DNA of 64,000 nucleotides, from assembly GCF_023555415.1 (NCBI RefSeq), contig NZ_JAKRYL010000006.1, positions 1-64,000 of the forward strand, in the 5' to 3' direction. Positions 45,834-55,793 of this stretch are shown one piece after another. The position numbers and the translations under genes were made by a program. The notes beneath the pieces are model-generated. The model was not told where the DNA came from, did no database searches, and saw only the letters and a program-made list of their open reading frames with translations. How positions within the stretch are numbered: the first letter of the stretch is position 1; every line of letters begins with the position of its first letter. The stretch comes from Halalkalibacter alkaliphilus. Lineage in GTDB: Bacteria; Bacillota; Bacilli; Bacillales; Bacillaceae_D.

Positions 45834-45875
45834 TAAAAAAAGAGAGCGAACATTACCTAAAGTTGATTAGGTTCG
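45834..45875 (-). terminator. Terminator after the zinc-ribbon gene
   Basis: CGAACCTAA / TTAGGTAATGTTCG stem with a bulge and seven U residues on the minus strand. Confidence 0.75.
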
Positions 45876-45930
45876 TACATCCCTCCTTTTTCTTCTATTT
45901 CGACGTTCTCGTTTTTTAATATTTGTTAGG

Positions 45931-46119
45931 CTACATTCCGATTTGAAGATCTTCGTCTTCGAACAAATCATCCAACGAGCTTAATGAACCATCTTCTTCC
46001 ACTTGGTGCATCGACAATCTTCCTTTTAATAAACTCATCTCTACAAAACAGTTCCAGCAATAATATTGGTTTGTACCGATCTTTCCGATATCTTTGCTCT
46101 TACAATTTGGACAATGCAT
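45931..46119 (-). CDS. Small zinc-ribbon protein
   Basis: A 62-residue protein starting MHCPNCKSKDIGKIGTNQYY with two CxxC pairs (CPNC and CWNC) that should bind one zinc, then an acidic tail (LDDLFEDEDLQIGM). ATG at 46119 follows AAGGGAG; the longer frame is rejected. Small proteins of this type lie between yrrI and yrrD in Bacillus (possibly YrzR). Function unknown. Confidence 0.8.
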   Translation of the reverse strand: MHCPNCKSKDIGKIGTNQYYCWNCFVEMSLLKGRLSMHQVEEDGSLSSLDDLFEDEDLQIGM

Positions 46120-46147
46120 GGTTAAAAGACTCCCTTCATATCTAGAC

Positions 46148-46241
46148 GTTACTGAAAAAGTTTTTTTATTCAGTAACCTCTTACAAAAAGCGATACCGAT
46201 GTTATTGGTCAAACCTGCTATGACTGGTTATCATAGCAGGC
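46148..46241 (-). other. Two hairpins between yrrD and the zinc-ribbon gene
   Basis: CCTGCTATGA / TCATAGCAGG (46214-46240), a 10-bp stem probably ending yrrD transcripts, and GTTACTGAA / TTCAGTAAC (about 46149-46173). The first has a short U-run only. Confidence 0.55.
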
Positions 46242-46314
46242 TCCCATCATCACGTAAAGCCAGTGTAAGTGTTTAACAAGTACTGAAAAAAATAGTTACC
46301 TTTTACAGTCGTTT

Positions 46315-46788
46315 CTATTCGTTTAGAATGGCTCGCCCTCCAGCAATCGTTAGCTTAGAATCACTTTTTACAACTCTTCGCCCTTCTACTAGATCAGCTA
46401 CCAATCCTTCCGTTACTTCATACCCTACAATCGTGCCCACTTCTTCCAAGAAATATACGTCCTCAAGAAGCCCTAACTTCTCTCCTTCTGCCGTTAATAA
46501 TGCTGTACCATGAAGACGGTGCTTTCCGTGTTTTAAAAGGAAAGCTTGCTTTTCCTTTTTAGAAAGAGGTTGCAAGGTACGGTAGTCTTTTACCATGACA
46601 CCATCCGTACCAATATTAGATATCTTCTCTACTGGTAAGAATAAGTGTCTTGTGAACCAGCCTTTTGGATCGACAAGAAACCCTGAAACTGCTCCATTCT
46701 CATAAACCAAATCCAATACGTGTCCACACTCTTTTCCTGTTGAAAGCGAAAGGACGGGTAATCCTTCAACTGTTGAAAAAGTACGCAA
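46315..46788 (-). CDS. yrrD: PRC-barrel domain protein YrrD
   Basis: A 157-residue protein with two PRC-barrel-like repeats (GLPVLSLSTGKECGHVLDLV and KLGLLEDVYFLEEVGTIVGY). I chose TTG at 46788, which gives MRTFSTVEGLPV and has AAAGGTGG 8 nt upstream; an ATG at 46812 lacks a ribosome-binding site. That site lies inside the recD2 terminator hairpin (see findings). PRC barrels often bind proteins or RNA, but the function of YrrD is unknown. Follows recD2. Confidence 0.9.
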   Translation of the reverse strand: MRTFSTVEGLPVLSLSTGKECGHVLDLVYENGAVSGFLVDPKGWFTRHLFLPVEKISNIGTDGVMVKDYRTLQPLSKKEKQAFLLKHGKHRLHGTALLTAEGEKLGLLEDVYFLEEVGTIVGYEVTEGLVADLVEGRRVVKSDSKLTIAGGRAILNE

Positions 46789-46834
46789 AAAAATCGCCAC
46801 CTTTCCGAACATTGTTAGTGTGTGGCGATTTTTT
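46788..46834 (-). terminator. recD2 terminator overlapping the yrrD start
   Basis: AAAAAATCGCCAC / GTGGCGATTTTTT, a perfect 13-bp stem with a 21-nt loop. The 3' arm carries part of the yrrD Shine-Dalgarno sequence and the U-run leads into the yrrD TTG start. Confidence 0.85.
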
Positions 46835-46848
46835 CTTATTTATGTTGG

Positions 46849-49146
46849 TTATCTTCTTCCACTTTTCTCGGGTAGTTGTTGTAATTTTTCTTGCAGCATT
46901 GAATTTCGATTCATTTCATCTTTTTGCGTAATGGCTGTGTGAATGGCTTTTAAGTCTCCACATAATAGCAAAAATTGTTTAGCTCTAGTGATGCCTGTAT
47001 AAAGTAAATTTCGTCTTAACATTCTTGCATAATTTCTAACGATAGGCATAACGACTATTGGAAATTCACTTCCCTGAGCTTTATGGATTGAACAACAGTA
47101 CGCATGAGTGATTTGATTCAAATCTTTTTTTAGATAGACAACTTCTATTCCATCGTAAGAAATCACTAATTGATCCTGCCGTTCTTGATTCTCCTTTGCA
47201 TAAAAAATAGCTACAATTTCACCGCGGTCGCCGTTATAGACGTTTTCATCAGGGTTGTTCACTAGTTGTAATACGATATCACCCGTTCGATAAACAACAT
47301 CACCAAAGGCAATTTCTCGCCTCTGTTCTGTTTTAGGATTGAATAAGTTTTGCAGCATGACATTTAATTCTGTAATACCTGCACTTCCTTTATACATAGG
47401 TGCTAGTACCTGAATCTCTTTCGCTGTATACCCTTTTTTCATTGCATTTTCACAAATTTGCGAAACAACTTGCTGGACATGATCAATTTTGCAAGGAAAA
47501 AAACGACGATCAGATTGAGGCTCAGGTAAATTGGCAGGCATTGTTCCTTGTTTCATCGAATGAGCAAGCTCGATAATGGACGACCCTTCTGCTTGACGGT
47601 AAATGTCCACTAAAGGAACGGTCGGAATGATGGTTGACTCAAGGAAATCACGTAGCACTTGCCCTGGTCCGACAGATGGCAATTGATCTTGATCACCTAC
47701 TAAGACAACCTGCATACCTTTTGGTACCGCCTTTAACAACTGATTCATCAGCCAAATATCAACCATTGAGCTTTCATCTACAATGAGAAGTTCCCCTTCA
47801 AGTTGTTCATGGTCTCCTTTTTCAAATCCACCACTTCCCCCTTTCCAACCGAGTAACCGATGGATAGTCGTCGCTGGAAGTTCTGTCGCTTCACTCATTC
47901 TTTTAGCGGCTCTTCCAGTTGGAGCAACAAGCAAAATTGGAAAGGGATTGCTCTTTGTGTATGCTTTTTCATCTAAAGAGAGACCGTGCAAACGTGCATA
48001 AAGCTCAACAATTCCTTTGATAACGGTTGTTTTCCCAGTTCCTGGTCCCCCGGTTAGTATCATTAAAGGGGACGATAAAGCTGTTTGAATTGCTTCTTTT
48101 TGCGACGGAGCATATTCTAATTTTTGTTCTTCTTCTAACTGTCCCAACGCTTTTAAAAATTCAGCTTCAGGAAATTCTTCCTCAACTTCTTGGCTTAATA
48201 AGCGCTGAACACTTGTGACAATTCCTTTTTCTGCAAAAAAGAGCGACTTCACATAAACTCGATTATCTTCTGTACAAAGCTCATCTTCTTCTTGCATAAG
48301 GAGGAGCTGCTCTTCTACTTCTGTAACTTCAAGCTTACAATCATGTGAGGATAACAGCGATATGACATGGGGAACGAGTACATCTTTGGATAGAAAGACA
48401 TGTCCTTCTTGAAGACAGAGTTCCTGAAGCAAATGCAAGCAACCTGCACGAATACGGTCTGGATGTTTTCCAGTAATCCCGATCGCTGCTCCGAGTAAAT
48501 CCGCTCTTCTAAAACCAATCCCTTCTACATCAGCTATTAATTGATAAGGATTGGTCTGAATTATATCTAAAGCCTGAAGACCATATGCTTGATACACTTT
48601 CATCGAAAGCTCTACTCCAAATCCATGTTTAGATAATGTCATGAGGACTTGTTCGACCCCTTGTTGATCGACTAGCTGTTCATACAAAGAGTCTGCTTTC
48701 TCTTTTGACAACTTAGGAACAGCCGTTAAAACTGAGCGATCTTCCACGATTCGTGTAATCGCCCGCTCCCCAAGTACTTCAACAATCGCTTCAGCTGTTT
48801 TAATTCCTACTCCCGGAAAGCGTCCACTCGACAAGTATTGAACGATGCCATGCTTCGTCTGAGGTAAGTCTCTTCTAAATTGTTCAACTTGATATTGTAC
48901 TCCAAACTTAGGATGATCAATGACCCGTCCAAAAAACAAAAATGTTTCATCTGGCTCTAATTTCGGAAGAGTACCGACGACCGTCACTTTTTTATCTTTT
49001 AGCTCTTCATTTGTTTGCTGGATATGAATAAGAGCTACCGTGTAGAAATTCTCCTCATTTCGAAACACGATGTGGCTCACTGTCCCTTTTATAAAACCGC
49101 GTTCAATTGACTTCTCTTCTTCAGGCAAGATTGTCTCTTCTTTCAC
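46849..49146 (-). CDS. recD2: ATP-dependent DNA helicase RecD2
   Basis: 5'-3' SF1B helicase acting in repair and replication-fork integrity without RecBC. The 765-residue protein has the long N-terminal region typical of RecD2 with helix-hairpin-helix motifs (GVGIKTAEA, GIGFRRADLLG), Walker A GGPGTGKTT (366-374), Walker B LLIVDESSM, and the UvrD-like C-terminal CSIHKAQGSEFPIVV. GTG start at 49146. It lies in the cluster yrrB-recD2-yrrD. Confidence 0.96.
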   Translation of the reverse strand: MKEETILPEEEKSIERGFIKGTVSHIVFRNEENFYTVALIHIQQTNEELKDKKVTVVGTLPKLEPDETFLFFGRVIDHPKFGVQYQVEQFRRDLPQTKHGIVQYLSSGRFPGVGIKTAEAIVEVLGERAITRIVEDRSVLTAVPKLSKEKADSLYEQLVDQQGVEQVLMTLSKHGFGVELSMKVYQAYGLQALDIIQTNPYQLIADVEGIGFRRADLLGAAIGITGKHPDRIRAGCLHLLQELCLQEGHVFLSKDVLVPHVISLLSSHDCKLEVTEVEEQLLLMQEEDELCTEDNRVYVKSLFFAEKGIVTSVQRLLSQEVEEEFPEAEFLKALGQLEEEQKLEYAPSQKEAIQTALSSPLMILTGGPGTGKTTVIKGIVELYARLHGLSLDEKAYTKSNPFPILLVAPTGRAAKRMSEATELPATTIHRLLGWKGGSGGFEKGDHEQLEGELLIVDESSMVDIWLMNQLLKAVPKGMQVVLVGDQDQLPSVGPGQVLRDFLESTIIPTVPLVDIYRQAEGSSIIELAHSMKQGTMPANLPEPQSDRRFFPCKIDHVQQVVSQICENAMKKGYTAKEIQVLAPMYKGSAGITELNVMLQNLFNPKTEQRREIAFGDVVYRTGDIVLQLVNNPDENVYNGDRGEIVAIFYAKENQERQDQLVISYDGIEVVYLKKDLNQITHAYCCSIHKAQGSEFPIVVMPIVRNYARMLRRNLLYTGITRAKQFLLLCGDLKAIHTAITQKDEMNRNSMLQEKLQQLPEKSGRR

Positions 49147-49158
49147 ATGTCATCACCC

Positions 49159-49812
49159 TTACTTGATGGCTTGTTCAATGGTTTTCTTTCCATTTGCAGC
49201 TAATGCATGATCTGGTTGAATTTCGAGAGCATTTTCAAATGCCTTCAACGCATCGCTCGCACGTTCTTTGTAGGCATATGCTACACCTAAATTAAAAAAA
49301 GCATCTGCATGACTTTCATCTATTTTAATGACCTGCTCAAACTGCTCTATTGATTCATCAATATATTCTAATTGAGCTAAGCATAATCCATATTGAAATA
49401 AACCGTCAATGTCTCTTGGTTGAAGTTCTACCGCTCTTTTAAAAGAAGCTAGTGCATGGGGAAGTGCACCTAGTTGGTAATAGCTCATTCCAAGCATAAA
49501 ATGAACATCCGATTCATCCAATTTTTCCATCAATGCTTTCTTGAACATCTTCGCAGCCTCTTCAAATTGATCTTGCTTATAATAAATTGTTCCAGCCCCG
49601 TAATAAGCAGTTGCCGCGTGTTCATCTAGTCCGATCGCTTTATCAAAAAAAGTGAGTGCACGTTCGTAATCACCAAGTACCCCTAAAAGATTTCCAAAAT
49701 TCACAAAACCAGTAGGGTCATTTGGGTTTTCTTCAATCGCGTCATTAAACGCCTGTGCAGCTTCTTCATATTTTTTTTCGTTCATATAGGCAATGCCTTT
49801 TTCATTAAGCAT
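49159..49812 (-). CDS. yrrB: TPR repeat protein YrrB
   Basis: A 217-residue protein made of about six tetratricopeptide repeats (for example AAQAFNDAIEENPNDPTGFV and DALKAFENALEIQPDHALAA). TPR arrays bind other proteins; the B. subtilis YrrB structure is known but its partner is not settled. It sits between mnmA and recD2, ending 12 nt before recD2. Confidence 0.94.
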   Translation of the reverse strand: MLNEKGIAYMNEKKYEEAAQAFNDAIEENPNDPTGFVNFGNLLGVLGDYERALTFFDKAIGLDEHAATAYYGAGTIYYKQDQFEEAAKMFKKALMEKLDESDVHFMLGMSYYQLGALPHALASFKRAVELQPRDIDGLFQYGLCLAQLEYIDESIEQFEQVIKIDESHADAFFNLGVAYAYKERASDALKAFENALEIQPDHALAANGKKTIEQAIK

Positions 49813-49884
49813 AAATATTCCTCCTTATTTTATTAATAGTAAAACCTACTTTTTATCATTAAATTTGAAAAGGAAAATACCTAA

Positions 49885-51012
<1,128 letters not shown>

Positions 51013-52173
51013 CTAGTTGATAAATTCCTCAAGCTGTCCTAGCCGTTTCACAATTTTTGCTGTTTCAACGGCAACTCGCTCAATCTGTTCCTGTGTATTA
51101 CCAAGACCAAAACTAAAACGAATCGCAGACTGTATCCGCTCGTTGTCTTGGCCAAACATTGCTACAAGTACATGAGATGGCTCGATTGATCCTGCTGTAC
51201 AGGCGGAACCGCTTGAGGCTGCGATCCCCAATAGATCAAGATTCATTAACAATGATTCGACATTCACTCCGGGGAAACTTATATTTAATACATGAGGCAA
51301 ACGCTCATGTTGATGACCATTGACATAAAAAGTTACTTCTTCTTCTGCCCATCTATCAATTAATGTCCTTGCAAATTGTTGGTATTTTTTTTGCCGTTCA
51401 AAAATGGAATGAACAGACAATTCCATTGCTTTAGCAAATCCGACAACAGCTGCAACATTTTCTGTTCCTGCTCGTCGCTTTCGCTCTTGCTCTCCTCCAA
51501 AAAGAACAGGCCTTAGCTTCAATCCTTCTCTCACATAAAGAAGACCCACGCCTTTAGGACCGTTAATTTTATGAGCAGAAATCGACAGCATGTCTACTTC
51601 CAGTTCGGCAAGATTTAATTCAACCATCCCACACGCTTGTACTGCATCCGTATGAAAAACAGCTTGATGTTCTCGTAACAAAACTCCAATTTCCTGAATT
51701 GGCTGCACTGTTCCAACTTCATTGTTGCCAAACATCAATGTAACGAGAATTGTATCATCACGCAAAGCTACTTGTACATCGTTTAGCCTTACTCTCCCTG
51801 TTTCATCTACAGGAAGATATGTAACTTCAAATCCGCGTTTTTCAAGCTCCTCACATGCATGTAATACGGCATGATGCTCCACCTTTGAAGTAATAATATG
51901 CTTTCCTTTCGCTTCATGCTCTAATGCATAGCCAAGGATCGCCATATTGTCTGCTTCTGTTCCACCACTCGTAAAGATAAGAGTCTGTTCACTAACATTT
52001 AGAGCATGTGCGATCTTTCTACGTGCTTGATCGATTGCTTGCCTCGCCTGTCTTCCGATTTGATGAATGCTTGAAGGATTTCCAAAATACGTCTGGAAAT
52101 ATGGGAGCATTGCATCGAGTACTTCTGGATGAAGGGGTGAGGTTGCTGCGTGGTCAACGTAAATCATCTCCAC
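51013..52173 (-). CDS. iscS: Cysteine desulfurase (IscS/NifS family, YrvO)
   Basis: PLP enzyme that removes sulfur from cysteine and passes it to MnmA. The 386-residue protein starts near MIYVDHAATSPLHPEVL, has the PLP lysine in SAHKINGPKGVG (about K204) and the active cysteine in ASSGSACTAGS (about C326). I kept the GTG start at 52173 because AAGGTGG lies 7 nt upstream; the ATG two codons later is 13 nt away. Lies between cymR and mnmA, linking cysteine control with tRNA thiolation. Confidence 0.95.
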   Translation of the reverse strand: MEMIYVDHAATSPLHPEVLDAMLPYFQTYFGNPSSIHQIGRQARQAIDQARRKIAHALNVSEQTLIFTSGGTEADNMAILGYALEHEAKGKHIITSKVEHHAVLHACEELEKRGFEVTYLPVDETGRVRLNDVQVALRDDTILVTLMFGNNEVGTVQPIQEIGVLLREHQAVFHTDAVQACGMVELNLAELEVDMLSISAHKINGPKGVGLLYVREGLKLRPVLFGGEQERKRRAGTENVAAVVGFAKAMELSVHSIFERQKKYQQFARTLIDRWAEEEVTFYVNGHQHERLPHVLNISFPGVNVESLLMNLDLLGIAASSGSACTAGSIEPSHVLVAMFGQDNERIQSAIRFSFGLGNTQEQIERVAVETAKIVKRLGQLEEFIN

Positions 52174-52226
52174 TTTTCGTCCACCTTCTTTTATATATAA
52201 TACCTATCTAAAAGGAATGAATCCTC

Positions 52227-52646
52227 TTAAATGTAAAACATAAAATATTCTTGATCTCCTGAATCTTCATACGTTGCTAAATCTTCAAGAGTTGTGTTAT
52301 CAAGTACATCCTTGACAGCATCACGTATTTTTATCCATAGATTGCGCTTAGCTGGTTCTTCATTATCCATTACTTCTACCGGACTGATCGGCCCCTCCAA
52401 CACACGGATAATATCACCAGCTGTAATTTCTTTTGCATCTTTTGCTAGCATATAACCTCCGTATGCCCCACGGACACTTTTAACAAGCATTGCATTCCTA
52501 AGAGGTGCAATTAATTGCTCAAGATAATGTTCTGATAAATCATATTCTTTAGCAATGGATTTAAGTGATATAGGTCCTTCCCCAGCTTGTTTAGCTAATG
52601 CCATCATGATAGTGAGTCCGTAGCGACCCTTCGTTGAAATCTTCAT
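52227..52646 (-). CDS. cymR: Cysteine metabolism repressor CymR
   Basis: Rrf2-family repressor; in B. subtilis it controls cysteine and sulfur genes together with CysK. The 139-residue protein begins MKISTKGRYGLTIMMALA and has the winged helix-turn-helix with SLKSIAKEYDLSEHYLEQLI. It has no Fe-S cysteine triad, as expected for CymR. It overlaps the end of the upstream YczE-type gene by 56 nt and precedes iscS by 53 nt. Note that mccAB, a classical CymR target, is missing at its usual place in this window. Confidence 0.95.
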   Translation of the reverse strand: MKISTKGRYGLTIMMALAKQAGEGPISLKSIAKEYDLSEHYLEQLIAPLRNAMLVKSVRGAYGGYMLAKDAKEITAGDIIRVLEGPISPVEVMDNEEPAKRNLWIKIRDAVKDVLDNTTLEDLATYEDSGDQEYFMFYI

Positions 52647-53286
52647 CTTTTTTCCCTCTTTTCAAAATAGAATCAAATATCCGCTTGCAATGTGGTAATG
52701 TTACTCCTACAACTGAACCAATTCCAAAACAAAAGATAAGAGTACCAATAAATACGGTACCTCCTAATAGCCAACCTACTGTCAATACTACAACTTCCAT
52801 TAAAATTCTAACATGTTGTACTTTCCAGCCAGTTTTTTTCTGAAGTGCAAGCATTAAGCTATCACGAGGACCTGCTCCACACCCTGGAGCTATATATATC
52901 CCAATGCCATAACCAATTATGATGATCCCCGTTAACATCATGACATATTGCAAAAGTAAGTGAGTAGGGGCTGGTATGATCCATAAAAATAGGTCAATAA
53001 ATATACCAAGAAACAGCATATTTAAAAAGGCTCCCATTTGCGGCCACGCTTTCATTAAAAAAGCTGTTATACTTAAAACAACTAATCCCATAAGAATAGA
53101 CCAAGTACCTACGGTCAATCCAAAATGATTTGTCAGACCAATATGCAGTACATCCCAAGGTGCACCACCTAGTTCTGCATGAACCATTAGTGCAATCCCA
53201 AGCCCCATAACCATTAGCCCAAACATAAACGTACCCCAGCGAATAAAAAAGATACGCTTTGTATTACTTAGTTCTATTCTCCTCAA
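52591..53286 (-). CDS. YczE/YitT-type integral membrane protein
   Basis: A 231-residue protein with five to six transmembrane segments. The family motifs are ALMVHAELGGAPWDVLHIGL and APGCGAGPRDSLMLAL, as in B. subtilis YczE and YyaS; function unclear. No ATG is available near the N-terminus; I chose TTG at 53286, seven nt after AAGGG. Frames to 53355 are open. Its end overlaps cymR by 56 nt, so the two are probably co-transcribed. Confidence 0.85.
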   Translation of the reverse strand: MRRIELSNTKRIFFIRWGTFMFGLMVMGLGIALMVHAELGGAPWDVLHIGLTNHFGLTVGTWSILMGLVVLSITAFLMKAWPQMGAFLNMLFLGIFIDLFLWIIPAPTHLLLQYVMMLTGIIIIGYGIGIYIAPGCGAGPRDSLMLALQKKTGWKVQHVRILMEVVVLTVGWLLGGTVFIGTLIFCFGIGSVVGVTLPHCKRIFDSILKRGKKDEDFNEGSLRTHYHDGIS

Positions 53287-53437
53287 GAGAAATCCCTTCT
53301 CTCTAATTAATTCTTTGCCATTATAGCATGAAAATCTCAACAATGTGGGGGCCAAACACTCAAAACCAGTAAGGATAGTTGGATTTTCTGTTCACATCCA
53401 TTACACTAACTATAGCAATGTAGAAAGAAGGCTAAAC

Positions 53438-54706
53438 ATGAAAAAACAACCACTCGCCTATCGAATGAGACCACAAAAAATAGAAGATATAATCGGTCAA
53501 CAGCATTTAATTGGAGAAGGAAAGCTATTAAGACGGATGGTTGATGCAGGTCAGTTATCCTCCATGATCCTCTACGGTCCACCAGGTATCGGAAAGACAT
53601 CGATCGCTAGCAGCATCGCTGGTTCTACAGGCACGCAGTCAAAAATGCTTAATGCCGTCGTTCATAATAAAAAAGATATGGAAATTGCTGTTGAAGAAGC
53701 TAAGATGCACGGACAACTTATTTTAATTCTAGATGAAGTCCACCGTTTAGATAAAGGAAAGCAAGATTTCTTATTGCCTTATCTAGAAAATGGACTTTTA
53801 ATTTTAATTGGAGCAACTACGGCTAATCCGTTTCATTCTATTAATCCAGCAATCCGTAGCCGTTGTCAAATATTTGAACTTGAACCATTAACAATTGACA
53901 ACATTAAGCAAGCGTTACAGCGGGCACTTGTAGATGAAACAAATGGGTATGGCAAGGAAAAAGTATCCATGAGCGATGAAGCAATTACTCATCTAGCTCA
54001 AGCCTGTGGTGGCGATGTTCGCTCTGCTCTAAATGGGTTAGAATTAGCAATTTTGTCCACCTTTCCAAATGATAATGGGGTCAAAATGATTTCATTAAAA
54101 ACTGCTGAAGCTTGTATTCAAAAGAAAAGCTTTCAGCATGATAAAGATGGAGATGCTCATTATGATGTCCTTTCCGCATTCCAGAAATCAATAAGAGGTA
54201 GTGATGTAGACGGTGCCCTCCATTACTTAGCAAGACTAATTGAAGCAGGCGATCTAATAAGTATTAATCGAAGACTGCTTGTCATTGCCTACGAGGATAT
54301 CGGTTTGGCCAATCCCCAAGCAGGTTCTAGGACCTTATCTGCTATTGAAGCCTCCGAACGCCTAGGCTTTCCGGAAGCAAGAATCCCTCTTGCAAATGCG
54401 GTCATTGAACTATGCTTATCACCAAAGTCAAATTCAGCCTACAAGGCACTCGATGCAGCATTAGCTGATATACGAAAAGGCAAAATTGGTGATGTTCCTA
54501 AACACCTTAAAGATGCCCATTATCAAGGAGCACAGCAATTAGGTCGCGGTGTTGATTATAAATACCCTCATGATTACGAACACGGCTGGGTAAAGCAACA
54601 ATATTTACCTAGTAAATTAAAGGGTGTATCGTATTATGAACCTAAAAGAACGGGTAAGTTTGAACAAGCATTAGCGGATGTTTACGAACGCCTAAGGAAT
54701 AAATGA
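53438..54706 (+). CDS. rarA: Replication-associated recombination protein RarA (MgsA)
   Basis: AAA+ ATPase related to the clamp loader, acting at stalled forks. The 422-residue protein has YRMRPQKIEDIIGQQHLIG at the N-terminus, Walker A GPPGIGKTS (about 46-54), Walker B LILDEVHRL and the sensor 1 GATTANP; the C-terminal part carries VIAYEDIGLANPQA. ATG at 53438 after AAGG; the upstream frame is not needed. Divergent from the YczE-type gene; terminator follows. Confidence 0.96.
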   Translation: MKKQPLAYRMRPQKIEDIIGQQHLIGEGKLLRRMVDAGQLSSMILYGPPGIGKTSIASSIAGSTGTQSKMLNAVVHNKKDMEIAVEEAKMHGQLILILDEVHRLDKGKQDFLLPYLENGLLILIGATTANPFHSINPAIRSRCQIFELEPLTIDNIKQALQRALVDETNGYGKEKVSMSDEAITHLAQACGGDVRSALNGLELAILSTFPNDNGVKMISLKTAEACIQKKSFQHDKDGDAHYDVLSAFQKSIRGSDVDGALHYLARLIEAGDLISINRRLLVIAYEDIGLANPQAGSRTLSAIEASERLGFPEARIPLANAVIELCLSPKSNSAYKALDAALADIRKGKIGDVPKHLKDAHYQGAQQLGRGVDYKYPHDYEHGWVKQQYLPSKLKGVSYYEPKRTGKFEQALADVYERLRNK

Positions 54707-54715
54707 TGTTATCTG

Positions 54716-54756
54716 AGCTTGAAGCTAGTATAAATCTAGTATTTCAAGCTTTTTTA
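54716..54756 (+). terminator. rarA terminator
   Basis: AGCTTGAA / TTCAAGCT stem with an inner CTAG / CTAG pairing and six U residues. Confidence 0.85.
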
Positions 54757-54905
54757 CTATTTATTTTAGTCGGACGTACCGCCAATAGCTTTGTAGATTA
54801 AATACATGAACAACTACCTAAATAGCTTAAGTCTTTAATCTATTTAACTAAGTCCGTTATAAATTGCACTACTAAAACAATCTTTTTCTTTTTTCTATCA
54901 CCCTT

Positions 54906-54934
54906 GTATAAAGATCTTTTTATCTGGTTAGAAT
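54906..54934 (+). promoter_or_regulatory. Sigma-F-like promoter of rsfA
   Basis: GTATA (54906-54910), 15-nt spacer and GGTTAGAAT (54926-54934) match the sigma-F pattern GYWTA-N15-GGNNANAHT. RsfA belongs to the sigma-F regulon in B. subtilis. Confidence 0.65.
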
Positions 54935-54975
54935 TGGTACCAATTAGATAAAACAATTCAAGGAGCTGATAAAAT

Positions 54976-55602
54976 ATGAAAATTAGACAAGATGCCTGGT
55001 CTCATGAAGATGATGTATTACTAGCTGAAACTGTACTGAAACACATTAAAGAAGGAAGTACACAGTTGCGTGCATTTGATGAGGTTGGTGACGAGTTAAA
55101 TAGAACTTCTGCTGCGTGTGGGTTTCGCTGGAATGCAGTCGTACGTAACCGATATATGAAGCAAATTGCAGAAGCAAAGAAAGAGCGAAAAGAACGGAAG
55201 CGCGCTGCATCGTACTCCTATTATCCTCAAATGAGGCCAATGTGGGCACCTCAACCAACTATGGAACGTGTAAATCAATCACTAGATAGCGAGATGTCAC
55301 TAGAATCGGTTATTGACTATTTACAAAGCATGATGCATACTTCATCTCAATCTTCTGCGTTACAACTTGAAAATGAGAGATTAGCGAAAGAAAACCAAGA
55401 GCTCGAATCTAGAAACAAGGAATTAGAGAAGGAATTGAAGAAAATTAAACAAGATAATAGTATTATTGAAGAGGATTATCAATCTCTTATTCAAATTATG
55501 AATCGCGCTAGACGTATGGCTATTTTAGAAGATGAAGAGTCTCTTTCAACTGCCTCTTTCAAAATGGATAAGAATGGAAATTTAGAAAAATTAGCGAAGT
55601 AA
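54976..55602 (+). CDS. rsfA: Prespore-specific regulator RsfA (Myb/SANT-like)
   Basis: RsfA modulates sigma-F-dependent genes in the forespore; the family also includes YlbO/GerR. The 208-residue protein has an N-terminal Myb-like DNA-binding domain ([20 protein letters not shown], with [15 protein letters not shown] as the recognition region) and a C-terminal coiled coil (about 122-165, [20 protein letters not shown]). ATG at 54976 after AAGGAGC. A sigma-F-like promoter lies upstream, which fits the role. Confidence 0.93.
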   Translation: MKIRQDAWSHEDDVLLAETVLKHIKEGSTQLRAFDEVGDELNRTSAACGFRWNAVVRNRYMKQIAEAKKERKERKRAASYSYYPQMRPMWAPQPTMERVNQSLDSEMSLESVIDYLQSMMHTSSQSSALQLENERLAKENQELESRNKELEKELKKIKQDNSIIEEDYQSLIQIMNRARRMAILEDEESLSTASFKMDKNGNLEKLAK

Positions 55603-55631
55603 GAAACGAAATTAAACTCTATAAAAACATT

Positions 55632-55662
55632 AAAAGCCGGGCATTCACGTCCGGCTTTATTA
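55632..55662 (+). terminator. rsfA terminator
   Basis: AAAGCCGG / CCGGCTTT stem with a 10-nt loop and a U-rich end. Confidence 0.88.
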
Positions 55663-55736
55663 ATTATTACTGATTCTAACTCAATTATTAGTGAGAGAGA
55701 CGTCCCCTGATTTCTTGGAATATAGATAAAATAACA

Positions 55737-55773
55737 GGGCACTGAAAAAATACAAAGTCCTTAATCAGTGCCC
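55737..55773 (-). terminator. tcdA terminator
   Basis: GGGCACTGA / TCAGTGCCC stem with a 19-nt loop, 21 nt after the tcdA stop, followed by a U-rich stretch. Confidence 0.7.
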
Positions 55774-55793
55774 GCACTTAAGGAACCTACTAC

